This document shows, in pieces, positions 9,246 through 20,660 of a stretch of DNA of 64,000 nucleotides. Every line of letters starts with the position of its first letter. Within the stretch, counting starts at the first letter, position 1. The stretch is taken from NCBI GenBank assembly GCA_019802505.1, contig JAFMOC010000430.1, positions 403,501-467,500 of the forward strand, read 5' to 3'. This stretch comes from Corydoras sp. C115. Lineage: Eukaryota > Chordata > Actinopteri > Siluriformes > Callichthyidae. A model generated the notes under the pieces. That model saw only the letters and a program-made list of their open reading frames with translations. It was not told the DNA's origin and ran no database searches. Both the position numbers and the translations under genes were made by a program.

Positions 9246-9780
9246 CGCAATGCTTTGAGCACCTGACACTTTCCCCCAACTTTTTAAATGCCCCTCCAAC
9301 ACGCTTAACAACACAAGAGCACTTCTCACCAGCAGAGAGAATCAGGTGAAGGGGTTCGGGCGTTAAGGTCAGGATTAAAAACAAACAGAAACGTTAATGA
9401 AACTTTAAGAGATGAAAGAAATAAAAGCAGAGAGTGAAGCGTAAAGCAGTGAGAGTGAAGAGGGTCTCAGTCAAATATAAAACGGTACTTACACCAAACA
9501 TGCAGCCGGCCAATGAGACGAGGAAGAAACATAAACAACGAAAATATCATTACAAATGAGACATGACAAGAACGGAATGAAAACATGCAATACAGTAATT
9601 ACACACAAGAACAATTACATACAGTAACAATCACACAGTAATAATTACATCCAATAATAACAATGGAATTGTCATCACGTCATGTTTATATTAATGATAA
9701 TTCATATTTACAGCTTAAAGGACTAATTATCATAAATATTAATGACAAAGCTCATTGTAATGTAAACATAAGACAAAAAA
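9246..9780. other. gls intron 1, no gene seen
   Basis: AT-rich unique sequence. No exon or named repeat identified. Confidence 0.4.
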
Positions 9781-9967
9781 GGGGAGGCATGCTACTGTGT
9801 TTTGCATGTTCTCCTCAGTGCTGGGGATCCAGGTTTGAGTCCCGATCTGGGTGGAGTTTGCATGTTCTCTCCGTGTCCATGTGGGTTTCCTCCGGGTTCT
9901 CTGGTTTCCTCCCACAGTCCAAAAAACATGGATTCAAGGTAAACTGGCTGCTCTAAATTGCCCCATC
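9781..9967 (+). repeat. SINE-D 5' half
   Basis: GGGGAGGCATGCTACTGTG through TTGCCCCATCT. The 3' half is missing. Confidence 0.75.
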
Positions 9968-9984
9968 TTAATTAATAAAGTGAT

Positions 9985-10178
9985 CACAAAGAGGAGGGTG
10001 TCCTATACATTTAACCCACCTGTACATGAAAAACACACACGGCCAGCCCTATATACTGCACCTGCGGAGCAATTAGTTTTAGGTGCCTTGCCCAAGGGCA
10101 CTTAAGCTTTAGAACTTGGGATAGGGAATTGAACCAGGGGTCTTCAGGTCGCAAACACAAGCCTATGACTGCAACTCT
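9985..10178 (-). repeat. SINE-3 copy
   Basis: CTGCACCTGCGGAGCAATTAG, GCCTTGCCCAAGGGCACTTAA and GAATTGAACCAGGGGTCTTC. Confidence 0.65.
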
Positions 10179-10182
10179 ATAT

Positions 10183-10184
<2 letters not shown>

Positions 10185-10215
<31 letters not shown>

Positions 10216-10345
10216 CAGTAGTGCGTGTGCCCAGAAATAGTTTGGCACCCTGTCCTGGTTTCTTCTGCCCAACGCCTAAATTGATCTCCCCTGGGTGGGC
10301 ATGATTAGGTGGAGGATTAGGTAGAAGATAATGAGATGAGAGATA
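10185..10345 (+). repeat. (TG)n plus SINE-D 3' fragment
   Basis: A TG run at 10185-10213, then GTGCCCAGAAATAGTTTGGC to GAAGATAATGAGATGAG, a diverged SINE 3' end. Confidence 0.7.
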
Positions 10346-10835
10346 AGACACAAAAGTTGAAATGTCTGTGGCTACGCTTTAATAGTTTAACAAAGAATTT
10401 CCAATTTTATGGGTTTATTAATTAACTAACTATATTCTAAATAAAATTTAGAATAATGACTAGGGTTCTGACGATCCTGATAATTGGGTAACTACACTGA
10501 TCACTCTGATCAGATTCTGAGCGACTCTGAGACACCGCTCTGGGTTTGAGGTGGAGGTGATGGGATGTGCTCGCCGTTAAATGAAACGTAAACGCGGCGG
10601 GTTGCCGGCTGCCACGGTTACGGTCCATTTTAGGTCACTGATAAGCAGCATGTTGACCAGAAGGAAGCGGATAAAGGAGACGTACGTGATGTGGACCGAT
10701 CGCTTTTGCCATGGTTACCCGGAGACGGTGAGTGTTTGGCACAGAGCGGCAGCGGCAGGGCTGAAGTGACGATGCACTCGATCTTCAGTCAGTCAGAGCG
10801 TCAGAGGCTTTCAGATCTCGCTACCACTAGGGCTG

Positions 10836-11276
10836 CACCTAACGATTAATTATCCATCGATTAATCCAACGATTATTTTTTTCCCGATTAGTCCATTAAT
10901 CTATTATTTTATAATCTTATTACTTTTGTGAGCAGCGTTCTAAAAGGGTTCTAATCTTATGTAAATTGTTAATTCGATTTCATTTAATTATTAATTAAAG
11001 GACGATTCCGTATTTCGAGTGTGTAACATTTCACCTTCTTCTTCCTCTCGTGAAGTATAAAAGAAGTTGGGAAGACAAACATAGCAGCACCACATAGGTG
11101 GCGCCACCTGCGGCTTTGGAGGTGGTATTGTGTATGTTAGAGCAGACCCCAAAAAAAAAAACATAAATAATAATTTAAAAAAAAAAAAACACTTGTGGAC
11201 GTATCAATGTATTGATTCGCCAGCTGTAAAATCGATGCATTGATTCAAATCGATTGATACTTACACCCCTAGTGTC
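10836..11276. mobile_element. Candidate hAT-type remnant(s)
   Basis: Left CTAGGGCTGCACCTAACGAT and right ATACTTACACCCCTAGTG look like hAT ends, but the two do not match well. This may be two different fragments back to back. Confidence 0.4.
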
Positions 11277-11336
11277 CTAATACATTTGTCCCTCTTTAAT
11301 ACACAGAGGCAAACGTGTGTCACAGCTTTATTATTC

Positions 11337-11543
11337 TTACGTTTAAATTTGGTATTTAGCAGACACTTTTCATCCAAAGCGACTCACAAGGTGAGCACAG
11401 GGTTCATTGCAGCATCCCTGGAGCAATGAGGGTTAAGGGTCTTGCTCAAGAACCCACATTGGTTACCTCAGTGGACCTGGGATTTGAACCCCCAACCTTC
11501 AGACTGCTAACCTAACACCCTAACCACTGAGATACCGCTCCCT
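11337..11543 (-). repeat. SINE-L2 copy
   Basis: The L2-type tail (AGCAGACACTTTTCATCCAA) is at the left, GGATTTGAACCCCCAACC (B-box region) and CCACTGAGATACCG (A-box region) at the right. Confidence 0.8.
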
Positions 11544-11764
11544 CTTTGCTCCTTAAACTCTAATTTAACATTTCTGTTTCCATTTCTGCACGAGAACATA
11601 ATGAGCTCTATTTCTGAAAGGTCATGAAGCCCATACACCGCGCCATAATCACAAACACACCCCCAAACACACCCGTTACACGCCCCTGCCTTATCTCCTG
11701 ACGTCACGCAGTCTCATATTACAGAATGCTTTAAGCACGTGGCTTCGTAAAGCCCTCCAGACCT

Positions 11765-11801
<37 letters not shown>
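11765..11801. repeat. (GT)n microsatellite
   Basis: About 17 GT units. Confidence 0.95.
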
Positions 11802-12079
11802 GTTGGGCGTCTCATCTGGCAAAGCTGATATTTCCTGCGCCGTCTTCACCTCCCTCTCACCTGACTGTAACATCCAGATCAATGTCACCTTCTTTTCTCG
11901 TTTAAGTGAGTAATTATGGGATTAAAAATGACGAACACGTTCATTCACACATCACACCCTCTCTCTCCTCCCGTGTTCCACACGGCGGAACAGCGGCAGC
12001 CACAGGCTTCCTGCCCACATGTTCAGCTGTAAACACGCCACGCTCGGTACAGACTCCGTTTATGTTCACTGACTGACCA

Positions 12080-12410
12080 ATCAGGGACAGGCATACGAGG
12101 GCAGTGGAAGCTTTCCGTTTCGGACACAATGGCTTTCCGTTTCTTCGAGCGAAGCCTGTCCCATCGTCACAAATCTATTTACCACGTGCTGCCAAGTTCG
12201 GGGAAACGGTTTGTGGAAGGCCCCAGTTTGACGGTCCATGGTTGGGCGAGTTTGAGATGAAACCCACTGAGATGAATCAGAACTGAGACTGTGAAACCTT
12301 ATAGAAAGCCTTATTAATGGCCAAACCGGTTTATCATGGGATGCAACCACAGCATCTGTAGGCGTAACTTGTAGGTGTCCCGATACTTTTGTTGTCACAG
12401 TGCAGCTTTG
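12080..12410 (+). mobile_element. Tc1/mariner-like remnant
   Basis: The terminal block AGGTGTCCCGATACTTTTGT and the upstream CTTATAGAAAGCCTTATTAA resemble the 3' end of Tc1-type fish elements. The interior is decayed. The 118-residue minus-strand open frame across it is not a gene. Confidence 0.5.
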
Positions 12411-12710
12411 AGGGGTGAACCAATCACTGACCTTCACTCGGCAGCGTCGCCTCGACGGTGAGACATCTGATCGGCCGCGACCTTGAGCCGAATTGATTCT
12501 GGGTGAGAACGGGGGGAGTTGTAATCTGTGCGCGTCACAGTCAGAGATTACAGATTAATCTACAGTGTCAATGTTAAAGTCGCGGCGCTTTACTGACGGG
12601 ATAAGATCCAATCCTAACAGAATAAATAACTGTACTTAAAAAAGGGAAACGACAGCATGTTATTATAACGAAATCATTCAGTCAGGGCTGCGCCTTCTGC
12701 ACTTACATTA
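12411..12710. other. gls intron 1, no gene seen
   Basis: Unique sequence with moderate CpG. No splice-bounded exon recognised. Confidence 0.35.
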
Positions 12711-13496
12711 TAAACACACACCGGCCACTTTATTAGGTACATTCATTCTTTATTATATTCGTTTTACTTACTATATACACTTATAAACTAAAAGATCTAA
12801 ACGGTCCTGTTTGTTCTCTGACGATCAGAACCCCCCACAGAGCAGGTTTTATTAAGGTGGTGGATGATTCGAAGTACACCATTTAGTATAAGTGCATCAG
12901 ACACATAGGACGGCACGGTGGCTTAGTGGTTTAGCACGTTCGCCTCTCAGCGCTAGGGATTCCCGGTTCGAATCCCCATCTGGGTGGAGTTTCCATGTTC
13001 TCCCCGTGTCCGCGTGGGTTTCCTCTGGGTTCTCCGGTTTCCTCCCACAGTCTAAAAACATGGATCAAGTCAATTGAGTTCTCCAAATTGCCCCATATAG
13101 TGTGTATGTGTCTGTGTGAGTGAGTGTGTGCCCAGCGATAGATTGGCGCCCTGTCCTGGGTGTGTCTGCCCAGCGCCCGAAGCGTTCTCCCCTGGATGTG
13201 CATGGGGAACCCCCCCCATGACCCTAATAGAGGGTAAAGCGGGAGATAATGAATCAGACACATGCAACACAAACTAATACATCATGTCGGCAGTGCTGAA
13301 AATCATCCACCACCCTAATAATACCCTCTCTGTGGGAGTCCTGATCATCAGAGACCAGAGTAGGGGATTAACAAAGTGGATGGAGAAACAGATGTACCAC
13401 AGAATGTAATCGTAGTACCTCAAAATCCATTTATATATTCAACGGAGGTCATAAAATGAAGAGTAAATGTACCTAATAAAGTGGCCGGTGTGTTTA
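12711..13496. mobile_element. TIR element (non-autonomous DNA transposon) with nested SINE
   Basis: ACACACCGGCCACTTTATTA at the left and TAATAAAGTGGCCGGTGTGT at the right form long inverted termini (about 30 bp with flanking bases). The interior without the SINE is about 440 bp with no coding capacity. Interior-like fragments recur at 13497-13690, 17618-17680, 22990-23110, 23390-23610, 50005-50180, 51190-51310 and 51940-52045. Confidence 0.75.
12907..13252 (+). repeat. SINE-D copy nested in the TIR element
   Basis: Flanked by the direct repeat ATCAGACACAT at 12896-12906 and 13253-13263, an 11-bp target duplication. Full length. Confidence 0.92.
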
Positions 13497-13690
13497 TATT
13501 AATATTAAAAGTGTTAGTCCTGTTACACCAACACCATGTCAACGTCACTGTAGTACTGGGAATCATCCACCACCCTAAAAACCTGCTCTGTAGGGGTTCT
13601 GATTATCAGAGAACAGAAAGAACTGACTTAGAGCATGTAGAGGAACAGATGGACTACAGAATGGAACTGTAGAACTACAAATGTGTACTG
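13497..13690. repeat. Second fragment of the TIR-element family
   Basis: Shares GAATCATCCACCACCCTAA, CTGATTATCAGAGAACAGA and GAACAGATGGACTACAGAAT with the interior of the preceding element. Confidence 0.6.
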
Positions 13691-13988
13691 TGTGTGTACA
13701 TGTGCATGTGCAGTCCGATGTGGAATGGTGGAAATGGATTTCCACAGGGATAGGTCCAAGAGTGAGGGTTCATCTATTACACGTTTGTGTCTCGGCCCCT
13801 TTGCTCTCTGCTATAAACATGTTATAGTGTCACTGAGAAAGAGAACCTAACATGGAGGTGAGAGAGCAGCGAGAGTGAGAGTGCACACCCGGCCTGGTTT
13901 GAACTTCTCACTTCACTTCACATGGAACCCAAACCTGGAGCCAAGCTAAACCCACAGATTTAAACCGGACCTGAACTCCAACCTGAAA

Positions 13989-15025
13989 AATACATTTACA
14001 TTCAGCAGACGCTTTTATCCAAAGCGACTTACAAATGAGAACATCACAAGTCAGAAGTTCCGCAGAAAACCATTCATTCATTATCTCCCGCTTTATCCTA
14101 TATGAGGGTCGCGGACGGGTTCCCCATGCCCATCCAGGGGAGAACGTTTCGGACGCTGGGCAGATACACCCAGGACAGGACGCCAATCTATCGCTGGGCA
14201 CACACTCACTCACAAACACACTCTATATGGGGCAATTTGGAGAACTCAATTGACTTGATCCATGTTTTTGGACAGTGGGAGAAAACCGGAGAACCCGGAG
14301 GGAACCCACGCGGACACGGGGAGAACATGGAGACTCCACCCAAGATGGGGATTTGAACTGGGAATCCCTAGTGCTGAGAGGCGAATGTGCTAAACCACTA
14401 AGCCGCCTGCATAAAACCAACTATACTGTAAATTAATTCAAACTTGATTGTTATTTGATGCTGCACCCCCCCACCCCCACCCCACCCCTTTTTTTCTCTC
14501 TCTCTCTCTACAACAGGTATTTGTTAAAGAGATGTGTCTTCAGTAGTTTTTTTTAAAACTGCTTCGTGAAACTGCCTTACGGACAGAGTTGGGAAGATCG
14601 TACTACCATGTTGCAGTGGTGAACGCCACAGAGTGAGAATCAGCTCCTCGGTGAGGTGGAACCGCCAGGGGGCGATCATCAGTGGAGCGAAGTGAACGAG
14701 TCGGAGTGTATTTTGAAAAGATAGAGTGAAGGTAGGAGGGGCCAGATCCAGAAATGGTTCTGTATGCCAGAGTCAGTGACTTGTACTGAATGCGAGCAGC
14801 TACAGGGAGCCAATGGAGGGACATGAGCGATGGAGGGACATGAGTTCTTGGGTGGTTGAACACGAGTCGGGCTGCAGAGTTTTGAATGAGTTGAAGAGGT
14901 CTGATTGTGGAAGCTGGGATACCGGCAAGTAGCGCATTACAATAATCAAGCCGGGATAGGACGTAGGCTTGAACAAGCAGTTGGGTAGCAAGTTCAATCA
15001 AGGAGGGTCTGTAATAATCCCTGAA
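13989..15025 (-). mobile_element. L2-clade LINE, 5'-truncated, with SINE inside
   Basis: The 3' tail (CAGACGCTTTTATCCAAAGC) is at 13989-14065 and a decayed reverse-transcriptase C-terminus runs to about 15025. The translation includes SRLDYCNALLAGIPASTIRP and LQLIQNSAARLVFN, typical of the L2/CR1 group. It is dead. The open frame extending to 15301 includes unrelated sequence. Confidence 0.85.
14073..14412 (-). repeat. SINE-D copy nested in the L2 3' UTR
   Basis: Direct repeat AAAACCA at 14066-14072 and 14413-14419. The paralogous L2 at 16.2 kb is uninterrupted at this point and shows the empty site. Confidence 0.88.
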
Positions 15026-15750
15026 TCTTACAGGTGTGTAGACCAAAACAAACTCACACAAACTGAGCACATGCACAAAACCCAACAGAACCGGACCTCT
15101 GGCCCACTGGGCGCCCGGCCCACACCCGGCCCACCACGCAGACCTTAGCATCACAATGTGAACTTCCTGAGAAGGATTCCCAGGTAGAACGAACAAGGCC
15201 CTCACTGTTGAGAGTTGGTACGTTCTCCAAGCTCGTAGGTACGTACAGGAAGGAGCTTTTAGATGCGTCCATTCTTGCGAAATCCTTGTGACCCTAATCA
15301 TCAGGGATGAATAAATAAATATTTAAGCCGATCGATGGCCGTATTATTTATTTATTTCCAGCTGTTTTTGGCGGGGTGCTTCGATTGGTGCGTTACGGGA
15401 CGGACCATATCTTACCTCTAAGCTTATCAGCTGTGGAGTGTTTGTTCTGTTCTTTCGTGTATATTTGAGCTCTTATCCAGCTGATATGTGACGATTATAT
15501 ATATAAATAAAAAGGTCCGAGGTCTTTCAGTTAGTCGTCAAAACCTAACAAGTGCGAGCCAAAAAAGACCCGCCACTTTGGCCCATCGGACGCCCCACGC
15601 TCGGCCACAGACCCGGCCCTCGAAGCCCATCTCTGAATAATATGGCCTCCAAGTGGACCAGCCCATACAACGGCCCTTGATACACATGCTGTTCTGCGCT
15701 CATTTATAAAATAAGGAAGATTATTGATTATGACTGATGATTATTTTAAT
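15026..15750. other. gls intron 1, no gene seen
   Basis: Two related GC-richer patches (CCCACTGGGCGCCCGGCCCA near 15102 and a similar stretch near 15579) suggest a further dispersed repeat that I cannot name. Confidence 0.35.
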
Positions 15751-16340
15751 ACGCTACTTGCCGGTATCCCAGCTTCCGCAATCAGACCTCTTCAACTAAT
15801 TCAAAACTCTGCAGCCCGACTCGTGTTTAACCCCCAAGAACTCATGTCCCTCCATCACTCCTTGCCCTCCATTGGTTCCCTGTAGCTGCTGCATTCAGTA
15901 CAAGTCACTGACTCTGATCTACAGAACCATCTCTGGATCTGGCCCCTCCTACCTTCACTCTATCTTTTCAAAATACACTCCGTCTCGTTCACTTCGCTCC
16001 ACTGATGATCACCCCCTGGTGGTTCCACCTCACCGAGGAGCTGATTCTCACTCCGTGGCGTTCACCGCTGCAACATGGTAGTACGATCTTCCCAACTCTG
16101 TCCGTAAGGCAGAACCACTGAGCAGTTTTAAGAAACTACTGAAGACGCATCTCTTTAACAAAAGCCTGTTGTAGAGAAAAAAAAAAGGTGGGGGGGGGGG
16201 GGGCGCAGCATCAAATAACAATCAGGTTTGATGAATTTACAGTGTAGTTGGTTTTCTCCATAACTTCTGACTTGTGGTGTTCTCATTTGTAAGTCGCTTT
16301 GGATAAAAGCGTCTGCTAAAGGACTAAATGTAATGTAAAA
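15751..16340 (+). mobile_element. L2-clade LINE 3' fragment
   Basis: Encodes remnants of the same RT C-terminus (KSLTLIYRTISGSGPSYLHS), followed by the 3' UTR and GGATAAAAGCGTCTGCTAAA. Frame breaks throughout. Confidence 0.85.
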
Positions 16341-17620
16341 TAAATACAACCTAGTAGCTTCTCGCTGAACATGGCGTCAATAAAAATCTATAAAGCGTGG
16401 GAATAAATCATACTACACACAGGCTTTCCTCATGAATACTTCAGCAGGCTGCTTCAGACCTGCATGCGGGTCATGGTTTGGACAGCCCTACTTTAAACAA
16501 ATGATAAAAACCCCCCGAAAGGTATCAAATACCCTGGAGAGAGGAAATCCTGCATAGCTGCACTTTTGCATCAGTCTGATGACTCAGATAGTGAAGCCTG
16601 ACCGTGTGTCTGATTCATCCAAAACGGCCTTTCTAAATGACTCGGCTGTTGAAATGAATCAGTGACGAAGAGCTTGCAACTGCGGAAGTACAGAAACCAC
16701 ATGCTCAGCCACCACGTGCAAACCCATACAGACAACCAGCACGTGGTTCACTGTTAAATGTAGAGCTCCGGAAAGAGGACGGAAGTCATCGTGCACGGGG
16801 CGCCCGAGAGAAAAGGACCTTCCCCAAACTGTTCTCCATGTCGTAAGCACAGCTAGGTGTTCCCAAACATTGTGTAGCTGTTCTGTGTAGCATTTGCATG
16901 ATTGCAACGCATGGACGGGTTTTATTTCTTTATGAGCTACATGGTTTAACCTTGGTGAGGAGACCTGCATGGGAACCGCCTACACGTTATGCAAGTGTTG
17001 GAATCCAGGCCCCTTTCAGGCATCGTTAAAATCATACCTATACCCTGCACGGGCCCCAGGACCACAACGCCTGACGGTGCCGTCTCATGTCTCTCATGGG
17101 TGAGCCACTCCCAGTGCAAACTAGTCTTGTATTAAGTCGTTCGGGAAACTACGAAAGGCTGACAAAATCAGACTTAAGGAAATACATCAGTAACAGAGTG
17201 AAGATTTGTGGCTGAAGTGTGAGGTCATGATATTTTAAGACTATGTATTAAAGATGGAGAGGAGGTAGCTATGTTTTGAGTACGATTTACATAAAAGTTC
17301 AATTCCTGGTACCTTCTTTGTGGGGTTTGCATGTTCTCCATGTGTCTGTGTGTGTGTTCCCTCTGGGAGCTTTGATAATCTTCCAAAGTCTAAAGACATG
17401 ATGTACAATGAAGACATGATGGGGCAGGTAAATTAATGATACTGCACACATGGGTGTGACAGTGCACCGGTTTGGGAGGTCTGAAGGTGAGAGGTTTGAA
17501 GCCGAAGTGCAACACAACTGCCCTCGTTGCTTGAAGGGGTGCTGTACCCGATGCTATGACCACAAAAAAAAGTGTTTACATGTCTGAGCAACGATGCAGC
17601 CACACAATGTTTCACTACAG
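16341..17620. other. gls intron 1, mostly unassigned
   Basis: No exon recognised. A SINE-D-like fragment (GGGGTTTGCATGTTCTCCAT) is at 17319-17420, and a TIR-element interior fragment follows from 17618. Confidence 0.4.
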
Positions 17621-17683
17621 TGTTGATAATCATCCACCACCCTAATCATACCTGATGGACTGCAGCCTGTAATTATAGAACAT

Positions 17684-17880
17684 TTACATTACATTTAGTC
17701 ATTCAGCAGACGCTTTTATCTAAAGCGACTTACAAAGCGAGCACAGGGTCGGCCACAGCATCCCTGGAGCAGTGAGGATTAAGGGTCTTGACTCAAGGAC
17801 CCACATCAGTGGACCTGGGATTGGAACTCACAAAATTTAGATTGATAGCCCAAGACCCTAACCACTGAACCACTCATGCC
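17684..17880 (-). repeat. SINE-L2 copy
   Basis: CAGCAGACGCTTTTATCTAA to CCACTGAACCACTCATGCC. Confidence 0.8.
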
Positions 17881-17908
17881 CAGTGGTATCTATATGGTAA
17901 GTGTACCT

Positions 17909-18118
17909 TACATTTACATTACATTTGTTCATTTATTGGACGCTTTTATCCAAAGCGACTTACAAGGTGAGCACAGGGTTCATCACAACATCCCTGGAGC
18001 AATGACGTTTAAGGGCCTTGCTCAAGGACCCACATTGGTAATTGCAGTGGATCTGGGATTTGAACCACCAACCTTCAGATTGATAGCCCAATGCCCTAAC
18101 CACTGAGCTACCGCACCC
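17909..18118 (-). repeat. SINE-L2 copy, tandem to the previous one
   Basis: CGCTTTTATCCAAAGCGACT at the left and CCACTGAGCTACCGCACCC at the right. Complete. Confidence 0.85.
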
Positions 18119-18219
18119 AGTGTAGAACCAAGACATGATGAACCTGATGAAGTGGATGGTGGGAGTGGATGGAATTGTACAAGACGACGGATCATGACGT
18201 AATAAACTAAAGTGGTAGG

Positions 18220-18358
18220 TCCATTAAAGTTACCAATGTGGGTCCTTGAGCAAGACCCTTAACCCTCATTGCTCCAAGGTGCTGTATAAACCCTGTGTTT
18301 GGACACCAACCAAGTTGGGATAAAAGCATCTGTAAAATGACCAAAGGTAAATGTAAAA
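18220..18358 (+). repeat. SINE-L2 3' part
   Basis: GTTACCAATGTGGGTCCTTG to AATGACCAAAGGTAAATGTAA. The tRNA-like head is missing. Confidence 0.75.
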
Positions 18359-18934
18359 AGATTAAAGTTCAAGTTATTTATTTACATAGTGCTTTTTACA
18401 ACAGTACATAGTCACAATGTTAAAGGGGTATGTGCTTAATTATTAGGGGCATAGATCTTTCACTCTCAATATATATATACTGTGAGTTTCCCCATTGTGG
18501 GACAAATAAAGGTCTATCTTGTATGGTTGTAAACAGCCATCTGCATGTTTATCATCACACTGACATGCCAATCTGATCAAGAACCGAACATTTCTCGCAT
18601 ATCTGTGTGACACGCCGATGGTAAGACTTTGCGTTAAAATACCTTGCTGTCGATAAAAATATCTAGTCAAAATTATAAGTTACAACTCTGAAACACGCTG
18701 CAAAAAAAAAAAAATTAAAAAAAATAAATAAAAATGATGCTTTTGCCACAAAAAGTAAAATGCTTTTGCCACAAAAAGTAAAGATAACAAATCAAAACGT
18801 TCAGTTTTCTTTGCTCTTGGGCCATTTTAGATAAATAAACTTAAACTTTAAATATCTCTGCTCTCCATAAAAATGTTCCTGTCAAAAAAAAAAACCATAT
18901 CGCTGGGCCGTTAGGAACAATGATAATAATAAAT

Positions 18935-19015
18935 TAAGCTAAATGATCTCGAGGGCCAGATAGAATTGCATTACAGGCCGAACACGGACCGCGGGCCTTG
19001 AGTTTGACACCGATG
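18935..19015. mobile_element. hAT-type MITE end
   Basis: GGACCGCGGGCCTTGAGTTT followed by GACACCGATG is the familiar 'GGCCCGCGGGCC...TTGACACC' end of fish hAT elements. The other end was not found. Confidence 0.45.
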
Positions 19016-19373
19016 TTTTAGAGGAAGGGCACTTAAACCTTATAATCACGAGCTGAAGCCAATCCAACACCAGTGGAATAAACCAAAAGTGGGATTAAAG
19101 AGCAGGTCTTCACATCCCACATCAATGACATCACAATGCTCCTCTAGAAAAAGGAGAGAAATGCCTATGGAAACACTCAAAAATCATGCAAAGAGTCTTC
19201 ACATGACCTGGACTAACTTAGAATACGACTATCTTCAAATCTCCTGCAGGTCTCTCGCTATTTTTCTTTTTAGAATGTGCAAGTACGTACGTAAGAAAAA
19301 AAAAAAAAAAAAAAACACAAAGATTGATTAAAGTCAAAATATTCTTTTTATAATATTTATTTATTATATTATA

Positions 19374-19670
19374 GAGGGCGGCACGGTGGCTTAGTGATTA
19401 GCATGTTCTCCTCTTAGCACTAGGGATTCCCGGTTCGAATCTCAATCTGGGTGGAGTTTCCATGTTCTCCCCGTGTCCGCGTGGGTTTCCTCCCACAGTC
19501 CAAAAACATGGATTAAGGTAAATTGAATTTTCCAAATTGCCCCATATAGAGTGTCTGTGTACCCAGGCAATAGACTGGCGCCCTGTCCTGGGTGTATCTG
19601 CCCAATACCCGAAACGTTCTCCCCTGGATGGGCATGGGGAAACCCCCACCCAAAGAGATTTTATTGAAGG
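19374..19670 (+). repeat. SINE-D copy (first of a duplicated pair)
   Basis: Full head and core, then AAGAGATTTTATTGAAGG in place of the usual tail. Confidence 0.85.
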
Positions 19671-19926
19671 ATCTGGGTGGAGTTTCCATGTTCTCCCCGT
19701 GTCCGCATGGGTTTCCTCCGGGTTCTCCAGTTTCCTCACACAGTCCAAAAACATGGATCAAGGTCAGTGGAATTCTCCAAATTGCCGCATATAGAGTGTG
19801 TGTGTGTGTGTGTGTGTGGGTGAGTAGTGCCCAGCGTCCTGTCCTGGGTGTATTTGCCCAGTGCCCGAAATGTTCTACCCTGGATGGGCATGGGGAAACA
19901 CCACCCCCAAGAGATTTTATTGAAGG
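19671..19926 (+). repeat. Tandem duplicate of the SINE-D body
   Basis: Starts at ATCTGGGTGGAG without a head and ends in the same non-SINE sequence AAGAGATTTTATTGAAGG. This is a local duplication of 19447-19670, not a new insertion. Confidence 0.85.
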
Positions 19927-20027
19927 TTCTATTGTTTTTAGATCATTAAATAATAAGAATATACAAGTTGGATGTCTAAAAAAAAAACAAAAAAAAACGT
20001 ATAATTACAGACTGATTTCCATTTCTG

Positions 20028-20210
20028 GGAGTGGTAGCTCAGTGGTTAGGGTGTTGGACTATGAATCTGAAGGTTGGCGGTTCTCCACTGAAGTTAAAAA
20101 AGACCCAACCCTCATTGCTCCAGGGATGTTGTGATTAACCCTGTGTTCACCTTGTAAGTCGCTTTGGATAAAAGCGTCCAATAAATGACCAAATGTAATG
20201 TAAATGTAAA
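20028..20210 (+). repeat. SINE-L2 copy
   Basis: GTGGTAGCTCAGTGGTTAGG is the tRNA-like A box. It ends GGATAAAAGCGTCCAATAAA plus a TGTAA tail. Confidence 0.85.
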
Positions 20211-20403
20211 TTTCTAGTTCCATTATTAATTGATTTAATTAATAATGGAACATAGAACATCGAATATATGAAATAACGGAACAGAATTCAATGATCACTT
20301 ATTAACTATACACACAAACTTTATTATAGTGATATTGATGCTGATATTACGCACGAGCGAAGGTTACCTTCAGAAGACTGACGCTTTTATAGAAACCACT
20401 CAC

Positions 20404-20660
20404 TTGTCTGTAGCGCCTTCCTGGACGTGGTCATCTTTCTTGATGGGCTCCAGAGCTTCTTCGGTCTTGGTGCAGAACGTTCTGCTCCATGTCGGAGTCT
20501 GGAACGCGGCGCGGCTGAGCGTCAGCAGCGGCCGGCCGGCGGCGCCGCGAGCCGGCGGCGTCAGCACGCACGCTCCCGGTCTCACGGTCCGCGCGAACGC
20601 ACGCGGCGAGCTCGCGTTGAACAGCACCGTCAGGACGAGCGGACGCCGGAATTGTAACAT
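20404..20660 (-). CDS. gls: gls exon 1 (glutaminase, mitochondrial presequence)
   Basis: The ATG is at 20658-20660. The exon encodes 85 residues plus two bases (AA) of a Lys completed in exon 2. The N-terminus MLQFRRPLVLTVLFNASSPR is Arg-rich and lacks acidic residues, as expected for a mitochondrial targeting peptide. The segment then turns acidic (KTEEALEPIKKDDHVQEGAT). The donor is GACAA|GTGAGTG. Vertebrate GLS exon 1 is poorly conserved, so identity rests on the phase match to exon 2, the CpG-rich context and the targeting-like sequence. The spliced reading into RRKAGIMPSLEDLL fits GLS. Confidence 0.88.

Noticed and set aside
8559..9384. Overlapping 133-235 residue minus-strand frames rich in Gly, Cys and Trp
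   Set aside because: They are translations of the C-rich minisatellite in several frames, with no splice or start context.
12081..12437. 118-residue minus-strand frame
   Set aside because: It overlaps a Tc1-type remnant on the other strand and resembles no protein I know.
14603..15301. 232-residue minus-strand frame as a gene
   Set aside because: Only its C-terminal part is L2 reverse transcriptase. The front is unrelated sequence read through by chance, and the element is truncated.
20031..20100. tRNA gene (GGTAGCTCAGTGG start)
   Set aside because: Only the promoter boxes are tRNA-like, the cloverleaf is not maintained and the sequence runs into an L2-type tail. It is a SINE head.
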